This document shows, one piece after another, positions 42,676 to 52,115 of a stretch of 64,000 nt of DNA. Location: positions 62,001 through 126,000 of the forward strand of contig NZ_CAMRAN010000004.1 in the NCBI RefSeq assembly GCF_947039875.1, read 5' to 3'. The DNA is from an uncultured Photobacterium sp. Lineage in GTDB: Bacteria; Pseudomonadota; Gammaproteobacteria; Enterobacterales; Vibrionaceae. The position numbers and the translations under genes were made by a program. Within the stretch, counting starts at the first letter, position 1. Each line of letters opens with the position of its first letter. The notes beneath the pieces are model-generated. The model ran no database searches, was not told the origin of the DNA, and was given only the letters and a program-made list of their open reading frames with translations.

Positions 42676-45507
42676 ATGCAGCCTGTTTATACGGATTTGA
42701 TAGAACAATTACGTCAGCAAATTGATGAACAAAGAATCATTACCGATCCAACATTACTGTTTGCTTATGGTACTGATGCCAGTTTTTACCGTTTGTTACC
42801 GCAATTAGTTCTACAGCTTGATACGCTTGATGAAGTTATTTTTGCCGTTAAAACGTGTTATGAACGTAAAATTGCTGTTACTTTTCGTGCTGCTGGTACG
42901 AGCCTTTCAGGTCAAGCGCAATCAGATTCCGTATTAATTACATTAACGCGTCGGTGGCGTGATTATAAAGTACTGAATGATGGGGCTCAAATCTGGTTAC
43001 AACCGGGAATTATTGGTGCCGAGGCAAATACTATTTTAGCGCCATTTGGACGTAAAATTGGCCCGGATCCTGGCTCTATTAATAGTTGTAAAATCGGTGG
43101 TATTGTTGCCAATAATGCATCTGGAATGTGCTGTGGTACTTCACAAAATAGCTACCGTACTATTGCTGGAATGACGGTAGTATTGGCTGATGGTACGTTA
43201 CTTAATACGTTAGATCTCAACAGTATTGCTGCATTTAAAAAAAGCCATGCCAAGATGATCTCAGAATTAATGTTATTGGTGAGTGAATGTCAGGCTAACC
43301 GTGTTTTAGCGGATAAGATCCGCCATAAATACCGCTTAAAAAATACCACGGGTTATAGTTTAAATGCGCTGGTGGATTTTGATGATCCCATTGATGTGTT
43401 ACAGCACTTATTTGTTGGCTCAGAAGGGACATTAGGTTTTATTGCGGATGTCACTTATAACACAGTCGTAAATCACGCCTTTAAAGCATCTGGTCTGTTT
43501 GTCTTTGCTGACATAGAACAAACATGCCTTGCAGTAAGCCAATTGAGTAAAACCCGTGTCGCAGCGGTAGAGCTAATGGATAATCGGTCATTGGCATCTG
43601 TAGCAGAAAAACCAGGCATGCCACGCTTTATTGCTCAACTGGGTATTGATGGCAACACTGAAGCGGCGGCGCTATTAATTGAGTTGCATGCTGAAGATGA
43701 ACAAGATTTAGGTCTTCAAAGTGATGGCATACAACAGATAATCAACGCATTTTCGCCAATTGAACAAGTGAATTTTAGTCGTGATGCGAAAGTTTGTGAT
43801 CAATTATGGGGTATTCGTAAAGAGCTGTTTCCTGCTGTTGGCGCTGTACGAGAAAGTGGTACCACAGTAATAATTGAAGATGTTGCCTTTCCTATTGATC
43901 AATTGGCACCCGCAGTACGTGACTTACAAACACTGTTTGTACAATTTGAATACCATGAAGCCATTATTTTTGGTCATGCTTTAGCGGGCAATTTGCATTT
44001 TGTTTTTACACAGGCATTTGATACACAAGTTGAAATTGAACGCTATAGCGCCTTTATGGATGCCGTGGCTCAATTGGTTGCTGTTGATTATCAGGGCTCG
44101 TTAAAAGCAGAGCATGGTACTGGCCGAAATATGGCGCCGTTTATTGAACTTGAATGGGGAAATGACGGTTATCAGTTAATGCTCGCAATTAAAGGTATTT
44201 TTGATACGCGCGGTATTCTAAATCCTGGCGTGATCATTAACGCGGATAAAAAATCACATATTAAAAATTTGAAAGCCATGCCCGTTGCTGATGAACTTAT
44301 TGATAAGTGCGTAGAATGTGGCTTTTGTGAGCCCGTATGCCCTTCGCGTAATTTATCATTAACCCCACGTCAGCGTAATACGGTGTTTCGTGAAATATCA
44401 CGCTTACGACGTAGCGATGAAGATCCTGCTCGTTTAGCGGCGATGGAAAAAACCTACCGTTACTATGGACTCGATACGTGTGCAGCAACAGGTTTATGTG
44501 CAGAGCGTTGTCCTGTTGGTATTAATACGGGTGATTTAGTGCGTAAATTACGCCAGAATCATACTGAAAAAGCCAAGAAAATTGCCACATGGACAGGAAA
44601 CCATTTTGCAACGGTAACAGCGTCAGCCAAGGCGGGATTAACTGTTGCGAATAAGATGCATAATCTATTAGGTACCAATAGAATGCATAAGTTCACGCAA
44701 AAGGCTTACCAACTATCAGGCCATAAAATTCCACAATGGACACCTCATTTACCGTTACCTGCTGCAAAAATAGTAGCTCCAATTATTAGTGGTATTACCA
44801 AAGAGCGGATAGTGTATTTCCCAAGTTGTGCCGCCAGAAATATGGGGGTTGAAGCACAAGCAAAGGATAAGCGTGCGTTAGTTGAAGTTACGATATCGTT
44901 ATTGGAAAAAGCGGGTTATGAGGTTATTTTGCCAGCTGATTTAAATAATCAATGTTGTGGCATGCCTTATACAAGTAAAGGCTTTCCCGAAACAGCACAC
45001 CTTAAAGCGCAACAACTTGAACAAGTTTTATGGGCGGCTTCAGAACAAGGCCAATATCCAATTTTGATGGATACCAGTCCATGTGCCAGCACCAGTAAAC
45101 AATATTTATGTAAAGAATTGACTATTTATGAACCGTTCAAGTTTGTTGCTGAGTTTGTTTTACCAAGATTAAAAATCACACCTCAGTTAGACCCAGTGAT
45201 GTTGCATATTACCTGTACTTCTCGACGCCAAGGGTTAGCACCACTGATTGAGCAAGTGACTAAAGCATGTGCATTAAATGTCATTATTCCCGATGATATT
45301 AGTTGTTGTGGCTTTGCTGGCGATAAAGGTTTTACTACACCTGAACTTAATGCAAGTGCACTTGCACCGTTAAAGGCACAGGTCCCAGCAGGGTGTAGTG
45401 AAGGGTATTCAAATAGTCGAACTTGTGAAATTGGTTTATCAGAACACAGCGGTATTGAGTATCGTTCCATTTTATATTTAGTGGATAAAGTAAGCGCTTT
45501 GCATTAA
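42676..45507 (+). CDS. FAD/4Fe-4S D-lactate dehydrogenase-type enzyme (Dld-II/GlcD-GlcF fusion)
   Basis: A 943-residue flavoprotein. The N-terminal PCMH-type FAD domain has VTFRAAGTSLSGQAQSDSVL and GPDPGSINSCKIGGIVANNA; the oxidase cap domain ends at HGTGRNMAPFIELEWG. Then two ferredoxin-type clusters (CVECGFCEPVCPS, about residue 545, and CAATGLCAERCP) and two CCG repeats (NQCCGMPYTSKGFPE; SCCGFAGDKGF). It is the architecture of quinone-linked D-lactate dehydrogenase Dld-II of Shewanella and of YdiJ. It would oxidise a 2-hydroxy acid and feed electrons to quinone at the inner membrane. ATG at 42676 fits the GGAG site better than the ATG one codon before. Monocistronic. Confidence 0.85.
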   Translation: MQPVYTDLIEQLRQQIDEQRIITDPTLLFAYGTDASFYRLLPQLVLQLDTLDEVIFAVKTCYERKIAVTFRAAGTSLSGQAQSDSVLITLTRRWRDYKVLNDGAQIWLQPGIIGAEANTILAPFGRKIGPDPGSINSCKIGGIVANNASGMCCGTSQNSYRTIAGMTVVLADGTLLNTLDLNSIAAFKKSHAKMISELMLLVSECQANRVLADKIRHKYRLKNTTGYSLNALVDFDDPIDVLQHLFVGSEGTLGFIADVTYNTVVNHAFKASGLFVFADIEQTCLAVSQLSKTRVAAVELMDNRSLASVAEKPGMPRFIAQLGIDGNTEAAALLIELHAEDEQDLGLQSDGIQQIINAFSPIEQVNFSRDAKVCDQLWGIRKELFPAVGAVRESGTTVIIEDVAFPIDQLAPAVRDLQTLFVQFEYHEAIIFGHALAGNLHFVFTQAFDTQVEIERYSAFMDAVAQLVAVDYQGSLKAEHGTGRNMAPFIELEWGNDGYQLMLAIKGIFDTRGILNPGVIINADKKSHIKNLKAMPVADELIDKCVECGFCEPVCPSRNLSLTPRQRNTVFREISRLRRSDEDPARLAAMEKTYRYYGLDTCAATGLCAERCPVGINTGDLVRKLRQNHTEKAKKIATWTGNHFATVTASAKAGLTVANKMHNLLGTNRMHKFTQKAYQLSGHKIPQWTPHLPLPAAKIVAPIISGITKERIVYFPSCAARNMGVEAQAKDKRALVEVTISLLEKAGYEVILPADLNNQCCGMPYTSKGFPETAHLKAQQLEQVLWAASEQGQYPILMDTSPCASTSKQYLCKELTIYEPFKFVAEFVLPRLKITPQLDPVMLHITCTSRRQGLAPLIEQVTKACALNVIIPDDISCCGFAGDKGFTTPELNASALAPLKAQVPAGCSEGYSNSRTCEIGLSEHSGIEYRSILYLVDKVSALH

Positions 45508-45547
45508 TACTAAATAGTTTATTAGTGTTTAAATATGATGGACAATC

Positions 45548-45577
45548 AAGCCCTATTTTTTATGGGGCTTTTGTTTT
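45548..45577 (+). terminator. Terminator after the dehydrogenase gene
   Basis: The stem AAGCCCTAT / ATGGGGCTT has one G-T pair, a T-rich loop and a T-rich tail. Confidence 0.75.
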
Positions 45578-45743
45578 TAAATTTGTTTAAAAAATATCGC
45601 GGCAGATGAAGTTTTATTTTAATGGTATGGATTAGTGGCAAAATGTTTAAAAAGCGACCGTGAGTAAAAGTGGTTATTAAGTTTTTATATTTAAAGCAAT
45701 CTTCTTTCTATTATTAATATCTCTCTGATTATGGTTATTTAGC

Positions 45744-45776
45744 AGAGTAAAATCATTAATTTAATGCGTTTACTCT
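45744..45776. promoter_or_regulatory. 33-base near-perfect dyad upstream of emrA-like gene
   Basis: AGAGTAAAATCATTAA and its reverse complement pair at 14 of 16 positions around one central T. It lies about 250 bases before the emrA-like start. It is a candidate operator or a leader hairpin; the regulator is not known, and no MarR/TetR gene is adjacent. Confidence 0.5.
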
Positions 45777-46027
45777 AAATCATATTAAATAAATCGTAAA
45801 AATCGATATTAATATACCTATTTGAGTTGTTGGTCACTGTTTTCTGTACTTGAAAGCTTTGGTGGGCAAGCTTATTATTTTATGACTTTAAGTTGCGCTT
45901 ATCTTCACCAAAAAATCATTACTTATATTAATGACGATGATGATGTACGCATGATGAATATAAAAATATTTTTAGCGAAAATAATCTCTATCACCTAGAC
46001 TCAAATTTAGCTAAATAGGATAAATCC

Positions 46028-47074
46028 ATGGCAACGACAGATACGGCTCAACTAGAACAACCAAACTCAACAAAAAAAACAAATAAGTTTCGTAATATTA
46101 TTATTTTTATTGTTATTGCTGCAGGTTTAGGTACTGCAGGATATTTTTATACACGTCATCAAAAATTATATCCAAGTACTGATGATGCTTATATTCATGC
46201 CAACATTCTTTATGTTGCACCACAAATCAGTGGCAAAGTACTTACTGTAGGTGTTGAAAATTATCAACATGTTACTGAAGGTGATTTATTGGTTAAGATT
46301 GATCCTGCCCCTTATGAAATTGAGCTAGAACAAGCTAAAGCGGCTTATGAAGTAGCAACACAGCAAAATAAAGCCACTGATGATGCTATTTTAGCGGCAA
46401 GTGCAAATGTACGTGCGGCTGATGCCAATCTCGTCGATGTTCAAAAAACGTATCACCGTATAATGGATTTAGTGAATCGCAAATTGTTACCAGCACAACA
46501 AGGTGATGACGTTAAAGCAAAATTAGCAGGAGCTCAAACATCACTTGAAGCTGCTCGTGCAAAAATGTCGCAATTAATTAACCAACAAGGTGCGAAAGGC
46601 AATGAAGCCCCACAAGTTAAGCAAGCAGCTGCTGCATTAAGCCAAGCAACATTGAATCTTTCTTATACTAATATCTATGCGCCACATGATGGTGAGCTAG
46701 GTAAGGTTAGCGTTCGTCCTGGTAGTGTCGTCTCTCCTGGTTTGGCGATGATGCCATTAATTGAAGATAATACAGCATGGTTACAAGCGAACTATAAAGA
46801 GAAAGATATTGGCTTATTAAAAGTGGGCATGACTGCTAAGGTTATATTAGATATGTATCCGAATGTAACTTATCACGGTCAGGTTGAAGCTCTTTCTCCT
46901 GCAAGTGGTTCATCTTTCTCACTACTACCTGCTGAAAATGCAACGGGGAACTGGGTGAAAGTACCACAGCGTTTCCCTGTACGAGTGAAGTTTATTGATT
47001 TGAAAAATAAACCATTACTTCGTGTTGGTGCGAGTGCAAATGTGACTATTGATACTCAATCAGAGACTAACTAA
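46028..47074 (+). CDS. emrA: EmrA-like membrane fusion protein
   Basis: A 348-residue HlyD-family adaptor: one N-terminal membrane anchor (NIIIFIVIAAGLGTAGYFY), the biotinyl-lipoyl-like start STDDAYIHANILYVAPQISG, a helical hairpin (about 95-200) and the beta barrel TNIYAPHDGELGKVSVRPGS. It spans the periplasm and connects the inner-membrane pump to an outer-membrane channel. The ATG is followed by the emrB-like gene, overlapping it by one base. The symbol is by similarity; other DHA2-pump adaptors (FarA, VceA) look alike. Confidence 0.85.
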   Translation: MATTDTAQLEQPNSTKKTNKFRNIIIFIVIAAGLGTAGYFYTRHQKLYPSTDDAYIHANILYVAPQISGKVLTVGVENYQHVTEGDLLVKIDPAPYEIELEQAKAAYEVATQQNKATDDAILAASANVRAADANLVDVQKTYHRIMDLVNRKLLPAQQGDDVKAKLAGAQTSLEAARAKMSQLINQQGAKGNEAPQVKQAAAALSQATLNLSYTNIYAPHDGELGKVSVRPGSVVSPGLAMMPLIEDNTAWLQANYKEKDIGLLKVGMTAKVILDMYPNVTYHGQVEALSPASGSSFSLLPAENATGNWVKVPQRFPVRVKFIDLKNKPLLRVGASANVTIDTQSETN

Positions 47075-48579
47075 TGAGTTCAGTTACACCAGCTAACCGC
47101 TTATGGATCACCTTAGCCGTTATGTTATCAGCAATCATGGTATTGCTAGATATGACGATTGCTAACGTTGCTTTACCGCATATGATGGGGGCACTAGGGG
47201 TTACGTCTGAACAGGTGACATGGGTACTTACTTCTTACTCAATGGCTGAAGCTATTTGTATTCCTCTTGCGAGTTATTTTGCGCTCAAATTTGGTGTACG
47301 CAAGTTGCTGATCGTTTCTGTTATTGGCTTTATCATTACATCAGGTTTATGCGGTCAAGCAGATAGTCTTGCTGAAATGGTTACCTTTCGTATTATGCAG
47401 GGGGCTTTTGGGGCGTCAGTTATTCCACTCGCACAATCAACTATGGTGCAAATTTATCCCGCGGATCAGCGTGGTAAAGCCATGGCATTATTTAGCGTTG
47501 GTATTTTATTGGGACCAATCTTAGGGCCAACTGTGGGAGGGATTATCACTGAAAATATGGACTGGCGCTGGATTTTCTACGTTAACGTCCCCGTAGGTGC
47601 ATTATGTTTAACCTTAGTTTATCTATTTGTTAAGATTGATGGTAAAGGTGAAACAAAGTTAGATTGGCCTCTTGTTATTGGTATGACAGTGGGTATTGGT
47701 TTATTGCAGATGGTGCTAGATAGAGGTAATGAAGAAGGATGGTTTGAGTCTAACTTCATTTTATTTTCATTGATCATTAGTGCAATAGCATGGGTATTCT
47801 TTATTGTTCGTTCATGGCGTACAAAAGGGGATGTCGCTCCTATGTGGCTATTAAAAGATCGTAACCTAACGGTGTCATGCTTGATCATGGCTGGCTTTTC
47901 GATGGGATTGTTTGGTATCACCCAACTTCAACCAATGATGTTAGAACAGTTATTACATTATCCAGTGGAAACAACTGGATTTGTGATGGCTCCGCGTGGA
48001 TTAGCATCTGCTGTTGTATTGCTCGTTATGGCGCAATACATGGATAGATTAGATCCTCGAATGCTGGTGGCTGTCGGACTTGGGTTCAGTATCTTTGGCA
48101 CCTATTTAATGATGCAATACTCAATGGATATAAATTTATATTGGGTTCTGATGCCATCGATCATTCAAGGAATGGGAATGGGATTGGTGTTTGCACCACT
48201 GAGTCAAATGGCTTATCGCACAATAGAGCAAAAATATGCTGTTGGTGGCGCAGTAATGTTTAATTTATGCCGAACCATTGGTAGTTCATTTGGTATCTCA
48301 ATCGTAAACACTTATTTCAGCCGTACTCAACAACGAGAGTGGCATGCATTAGGTGCTGATATTACGGCGACCAATCCAATATTACAGCAGCAAGCAATGC
48401 AGCATCACACAACAGTGACTGATCCTAACTTTATTGCGCAAGTGAGTGCGTTATTATATCAACAATCAACATTAGTGGCGTTTGTATACACGTTTGGTTT
48501 CTTGATGTTTTCTTACGTAGCATTATTACCATTGTTAGCGTTATATCGATTTAAAAAAAATGTAATTAGTGAGAATTAA
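47074..48579 (+). CDS. emrB: EmrB/QacA-type DHA2 multidrug efflux pump
   Basis: A 501-residue MFS protein with about fourteen helices. LLDMTIANVALPHMMGALG in helix 1, the motif-A-like ALKFGVRKLLIV, motif C GILLGPILGPTVGG and DWRWIFYVNVPVG are the DHA2 signatures. It exports hydrophobic drugs or detergents using proton motive force, together with the EmrA-like partner and an outer-membrane channel such as TolC, which is not in this window. TAATG overlap with emrA indicates coupling. Confidence 0.87.
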   Translation: MSSVTPANRLWITLAVMLSAIMVLLDMTIANVALPHMMGALGVTSEQVTWVLTSYSMAEAICIPLASYFALKFGVRKLLIVSVIGFIITSGLCGQADSLAEMVTFRIMQGAFGASVIPLAQSTMVQIYPADQRGKAMALFSVGILLGPILGPTVGGIITENMDWRWIFYVNVPVGALCLTLVYLFVKIDGKGETKLDWPLVIGMTVGIGLLQMVLDRGNEEGWFESNFILFSLIISAIAWVFFIVRSWRTKGDVAPMWLLKDRNLTVSCLIMAGFSMGLFGITQLQPMMLEQLLHYPVETTGFVMAPRGLASAVVLLVMAQYMDRLDPRMLVAVGLGFSIFGTYLMMQYSMDINLYWVLMPSIIQGMGMGLVFAPLSQMAYRTIEQKYAVGGAVMFNLCRTIGSSFGISIVNTYFSRTQQREWHALGADITATNPILQQQAMQHHTTVTDPNFIAQVSALLYQQSTLVAFVYTFGFLMFSYVALLPLLALYRFKKNVISEN

Positions 48580-48930
48580 ACGGCATATTTTAGGCGCTAA
48601 AGTTTGATGATAATAGGCTGGTTTTATTAACATTATGATTATTTATAATGAGATATAAAATATTTTTTAATAGCAGTGCTTTTTTTTGGCGGCAATAAAA
48701 TCTCGCCTATAAAAAACTTTACAAATACAAAGTTTAATGAGATTATATTGCTACTCTGTAGCTAGAGTTATTGAACGAGAATTAAGTTAAAGAAAAACCC
48801 TTAGAAGCATCTTCGTTATTGTTGTGTAAACTAGTGTTTCCCTTCGCTTTTCATCGTCATATTTAATAATTCGAGCTTCAGTGCATCGTATTTTACGATA
48901 ATTTTAAAGAATTTATATAAGGGACACATC
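48580..48930 (+). promoter_or_regulatory. Promoter and probable long leader of the cold-shock gene
   Basis: A 351-base region without a gene. A perfect hairpin ATCGTA-TTT-TACGAT (48885-48899) sits 32 bases before the csp ATG, with AAGGGA as ribosome site between them. CspA-type mRNAs of other bacteria have long structured leaders that respond to cold; the resemblance is by position only. Confidence 0.45.
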
Positions 48931-49143
48931 ATGTCTAACAAATCAACTGGTCTAGTAAAGTGGTTTAACGAAGAGAAAGGTTTTGGTTTCATTACTCAAG
49001 ACAACGGCGGTGCTGACGTATTCGTTCACTTCCGTGCAATCGCTTCTGAAGGCTTCAAAACTCTTGCTGAAGGCCAGAAAGTGTCTTTTGAAGTAGAGCA
49101 AGGCCAAAAAGGTCTTCAAGCTGCAAACGTTGTAGCTCTATAA
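48931..49143 (+). CDS. Cold-shock protein, CspA family
   Basis: A 70-residue OB-fold RNA chaperone: [21 protein letters not shown] (RNP1), DVFVHFRAI (RNP2) and the tail LQAANVVAL. It melts RNA structures at low temperature. The codon use is more optimised (CTG/GTA/AAC-rich) than in the neighbours, typical for highly expressed csp genes. Which of the several paralogs (cspA, cspD, cspE) it is cannot be decided. Confidence 0.92.
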
Positions 49144-49171
49144 TTTTATAGTTAATCTATAAAGTTTGATA

Positions 49172-49204
49172 AAAGCGTAAATAACTCTGTTATTTGCGCT
49201 TTTG
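49172..49204 (+). terminator. Terminator after the cold-shock gene
   Basis: AAAAGCGTAAATAA and TTATTTGCGCTTTT pair with one G-T wobble around CTCTG. Confidence 0.8.
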
Positions 49205-49339
49205 TAGTTTCTGGGGCTTGTTTTTAAATATCTTCGCGTTAATCTTTCTGCTAACGCATAAACGACTGCATTATCCGCTAACATCTTACCTTTCTTTATC
49301 TACATTAATTGATTAATTATCATCTAGTCATAATGTTAA

Positions 49340-49555
49340 TTACTTCTGATTAAAATTGACTAATCGTCCATCATAAGCACAAATAATACTAATTACTTCT
49401 TTCTTAAAGATCTGTGGGCATTGATAGTTTGTTTTTAACGATCGCATTTCATTGCGTATATTAGATTCAAATTCTGGAGGATAAACAACATTAATTGATA
49501 ATGATAAGCCAGTGATTGTTTGGCGAGTCAGATGAAGCTTTTTCCAATATGTCAT
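49340..49555 (-). CDS. Small hypothetical protein, 71 residues
   Basis: Minus-strand ORF with ATG at 49555 preceded by AAGGA at five bases' spacing, a good ribosome site. The product begins MTYWKKLHLTRQTITGLSLS; no clear membrane helix or signal. Family not recognised. An upstream in-frame ATG at 49576 lacks a ribosome site. The gene is isolated, so the call depends on the translation signal alone. Confidence 0.45.
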   Translation of the reverse strand: MTYWKKLHLTRQTITGLSLSINVVYPPEFESNIRNEMRSLKTNYQCPQIFKKEVISIICAYDGRLVNFNQK

Positions 49556-49801
49556 GCTGTTCCTTAATAAATCCAATATCTTTATTTAAATAGTATGTCA
49601 TTCTGTATGTGAATAATAGCAGTATTTAGCATGATAGATATAAACAGATCGACATTCTGTATAGGGGATAATCTAAGCAGGTTAGGTAATATTAAATTGC
49701 TTATAATAGAAGGACTTTAGGAATATAAGGCTATGGAGAAAGGTGCATTAATCTATTGAAGCTACTTTAATGTTAGAGTAGCTTCAATGAGTCATTATCG
49801 T

Positions 49802-50356
49802 TTATCGAGCATTTGTTGGTGCAACAAGGCGAGCCTTACCAATTACGTGAGCAAGGATGTTATAACCCGCTAATGCTGGAGATGCATTTTCAGGTAGTTT
49901 GATATTAGCTGTATTTAAGGCATAAACCGTAATTTGGTAATTATGTGGTTTTGCTTTTGGTGGAGGACATGCACCGCCAAAACCTTTAAAACCAAAGTCA
50001 TTAGTTACCATACTTGCACCTTTGGGTAAGTTTTTACCACCAACGGCACCTGCACCTTCTGCTAATGAATGTACGTCGGCAGGAATATTAATTACACTCC
50101 AGTGCCACCAACCGCTTCCTGTTGGTGCATCCGGATCGTACATAGTTACAGCGAAGCTTTTAGTACCGGTAGGAACATCAGTCCAACTTAACTGTGGTGA
50201 TTCATTTTTACCAGTACAGCCCCATTGGTTAAAAAGTTGTGAATTACTTAATGTTTGATCATTAGTAATATTTTGGCTGTTTAATGTCATTGCAGCCTGT
50301 GACATAAAAGATGGTAGGGTAAAAAGCAGCGCTACAGCAAGCGTCTTAATTTTCAT
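49802..50356 (-). CDS. YbhB/YbcL-family PEBP-like protein, secreted
   Basis: A 184-residue protein with a cleavable signal peptide (LLFTLPSFMSQAA) and the phosphatidylethanolamine-binding fold: SPQLSWTDVPTGTKSFAVTM, DPDAPTGSGWWHWSVINIP, GGACPPPKAKPHNYQITVYA. Bacterial members (YbhB, YbcL) are called Raf-kinase-inhibitor-like. YbcL of uropathogenic E. coli suppresses host neutrophil migration, but most have unknown roles. It is divergent from a LysR gene, which may regulate it. Confidence 0.87.
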   Translation of the reverse strand: MKIKTLAVALLFTLPSFMSQAAMTLNSQNITNDQTLSNSQLFNQWGCTGKNESPQLSWTDVPTGTKSFAVTMYDPDAPTGSGWWHWSVINIPADVHSLAEGAGAVGGKNLPKGASMVTNDFGFKGFGGACPPPKAKPHNYQITVYALNTANIKLPENASPALAGYNILAHVIGKARLVAPTNAR

Positions 50357-50529
50357 AGTAGTACCTATGGGTTAGTTAAAACTGATGTTATTTTAATGTG
50401 TTATCATTATCGAATAATCAGTAAACGTTATGGTTAAATATCTAATTCGTATAATGCTTTATGCATAACAATAGCTCAAACCAATAAAATTGTATCAATA
50501 GTTGAGAAAAAATCACTTAAGGATTCAAT

Positions 50530-51441
50530 GTGAGATCACTTCCCCCATTAAAAGGTATTATTTATTTTGAAGCTTCAGCTCGATTACAAAGTTTTAAATT
50601 AGCAGCAGAAGAACTATTTGTAACACCTGGTGCTGTGAGCCATCAGATTCAGACACTTGAAGCATTTATTGGTCAAAAATTATTTATTCGCCAACATAGG
50701 GGAATTAAATTAACCAATGCTGGTGTGCGTTATTTCAATCGTATTGGTTTGATTTTAAAAGATTTAGATCAGGCAACGACAGATATTGGTTTCGTGACAA
50801 AAAAGCAAAAAATAACAATAGCGATCCCACCAACATTATTAAACAAGTGGCTATTACCTCGAATTAATTACACATACCTGAATGAAAATGATATTTCAGT
50901 TGTCTTTATTGATACCATTGAAATGTTAGACTTAAATAAAGAAAATATCGATATTTCAATTCGTTATAGTATTGAAAAACCAAATGAAAAATACTGTCAG
51001 TTATTATTTCAGGAACAAATGATTGCTGTTTGTGCACCTGATTATACTGATAAGCCTCTAAGTTACTTGTCAGCAGAATTATTATCAACGAGTACTTTGA
51101 TTGAAACGACGAATAGATTAATTCAATGGGATTTAGTTTTAGCGAATAATAATGTTAAATTAGACCCTAATCAAAGTAAGGTGTATTTTCAAAATTCAAT
51201 GCATGCGATTGAAGCTGCAATACAAGGTATCGGTATTGCATTTATAAATCGTATCTTTGTTGAATCGTATTTGAGACAGGGTGTTCTTATAGAAGCTATT
51301 GATATGGGTGTTATACAGGATAATATTCCTAGCTATTACTTGGTTAGTAACTATGAGAAAATGCAGAATCCATCAACTCAACTTCTTTATCAAGAAATTG
51401 AGTCATATATTAATGATGATATTGTGACGGCTGCTGTTTGA
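50530..51441 (+). CDS. LysR-type regulator, GcvA-like
   Basis: A 303-residue LysR protein beginning MRSLPPLKGIIYFEASARLQ, the style of GcvA/AmpR-like members. The helix-turn-helix is SFKLAAEELFVTPGAVSHQ followed by LEAFIGQKLFIRQHRGIKLT. Effector domain about 90-300. GTG start at 50530 with AAGGA seven bases upstream. It faces away from the PEBP gene across 173 bases, which include the palindrome TTATGCATAA (50459-50468). Target and effector unknown. Confidence 0.85.
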   Translation: MRSLPPLKGIIYFEASARLQSFKLAAEELFVTPGAVSHQIQTLEAFIGQKLFIRQHRGIKLTNAGVRYFNRIGLILKDLDQATTDIGFVTKKQKITIAIPPTLLNKWLLPRINYTYLNENDISVVFIDTIEMLDLNKENIDISIRYSIEKPNEKYCQLLFQEQMIAVCAPDYTDKPLSYLSAELLSTSTLIETTNRLIQWDLVLANNNVKLDPNQSKVYFQNSMHAIEAAIQGIGIAFINRIFVESYLRQGVLIEAIDMGVIQDNIPSYYLVSNYEKMQNPSTQLLYQEIESYINDDIVTAAV

Positions 51442-51470
51442 TATGTTATTAATTGTAAATAATAAATGAT

Positions 51471-51623
51471 TTATTCAGCATGCATGGCAGTATCTGTAAT
51501 CGCATCATCATTTTCAATATCTTCAAGCAGTGATCTTAATTGTAAGATTGCTTGTGCTAGCGAGTATTCATTATTACAAACTAATGACTGAATCTGTTGT
51601 TGGTAATCAGATAGCTGTCTCAT
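51471..51623 (-). CDS. Small acidic protein, 50 residues, coupled to upstream gene
   Basis: ATG at 51623 shares its first base with the TAA of the upstream gene (TAATG), and AAGGA lies seven bases before it. The product begins MRQLSDYQQQIQSLV, continues as an amphipathic helix (SLAQAILQLRSLLEDIENDD) and ends acidic. No signal peptide. The coupling and ribosome site make it credible despite its size. Function unknown; it might be an antitoxin-like or regulatory partner of the secreted protein, but nothing proves this. Confidence 0.55.
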   Translation of the reverse strand: MRQLSDYQQQIQSLVCNNEYSLAQAILQLRSLLEDIENDDAITDTAMHAE

Positions 51624-52015
51624 TATTTATCCTTATAAACATCAGTCGTTAATGTCGTACTGTATTTTTCACCAAGTAGTGAATCACGAGCGGCAGACCA
51701 TGCGTTGGCATAGCACATGGCTAATGTTGCTTTATCACTACTTATTACTGCTCCTTTATCAATGGTAGCTTTTTGGCTAGAGCATTGATCATCAATTTGT
51801 TTGCTGTATTTATCACCTTGATTTGTAAAGCTATAAACTTGATTCTTGGCACTTTTTGTGGCTTGCTGTAAACAAAGAATAAGACCTTGTTCATCATAAT
51901 TTTGGTTACTGACACACGATTGCACAACAATAGAATTGGTTGCATTTGCTGCCGCTGAAAATAGAGTACCAACAGTAAGGGTGACTAAAATTGTTTTTTT
52001 CATGAAGGGATGCAT
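51623..52015 (-). CDS. Small secreted cysteine-containing protein
   Basis: A 130-residue protein with signal peptide (KKTILVTLTVGTLFSAAANA) and about 105 mature residues with four cysteines (near VVQSC, LILCLQQ, DDQCSSQ and LAMCYAN), spaced for two disulfides. The residue pattern 'CxxxA-x-DxxL' near the end recalls LprI/DUF1311-type periplasmic proteins only loosely. The ATG at 52015 or 52003 (MKKTIL) may be used. It is divergent from the RpoQ-like gene and shares its control region. Confidence 0.6.
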   Translation of the reverse strand: MHPFMKKTILVTLTVGTLFSAAANATNSIVVQSCVSNQNYDEQGLILCLQQATKSAKNQVYSFTNQGDKYSKQIDDQCSSQKATIDKGAVISSDKATLAMCYANAWSAARDSLLGEKYSTTLTTDVYKDK

Positions 52016-52115
52016 TAGATCTACTTTGCCATTATTTAGGTTTAATAATATAAATATTATACCTTAGACACATATAGTAAATATATAAAATAACTATTAA
52101 GCTCTCACTTTTGTA

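Larger units (their letters stand above)
45508..46027. promoter_or_regulatory. Gene-free leader of emrAB-like genes with 33-base dyad
   Basis: A 520-base stretch. It starts with the terminator of the dehydrogenase gene and carries a long dyad at 45744-45776. No ORF stands out; a likely ribosome site lies before 46028 (ATAGGATAAATCC). Confidence 0.45.
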
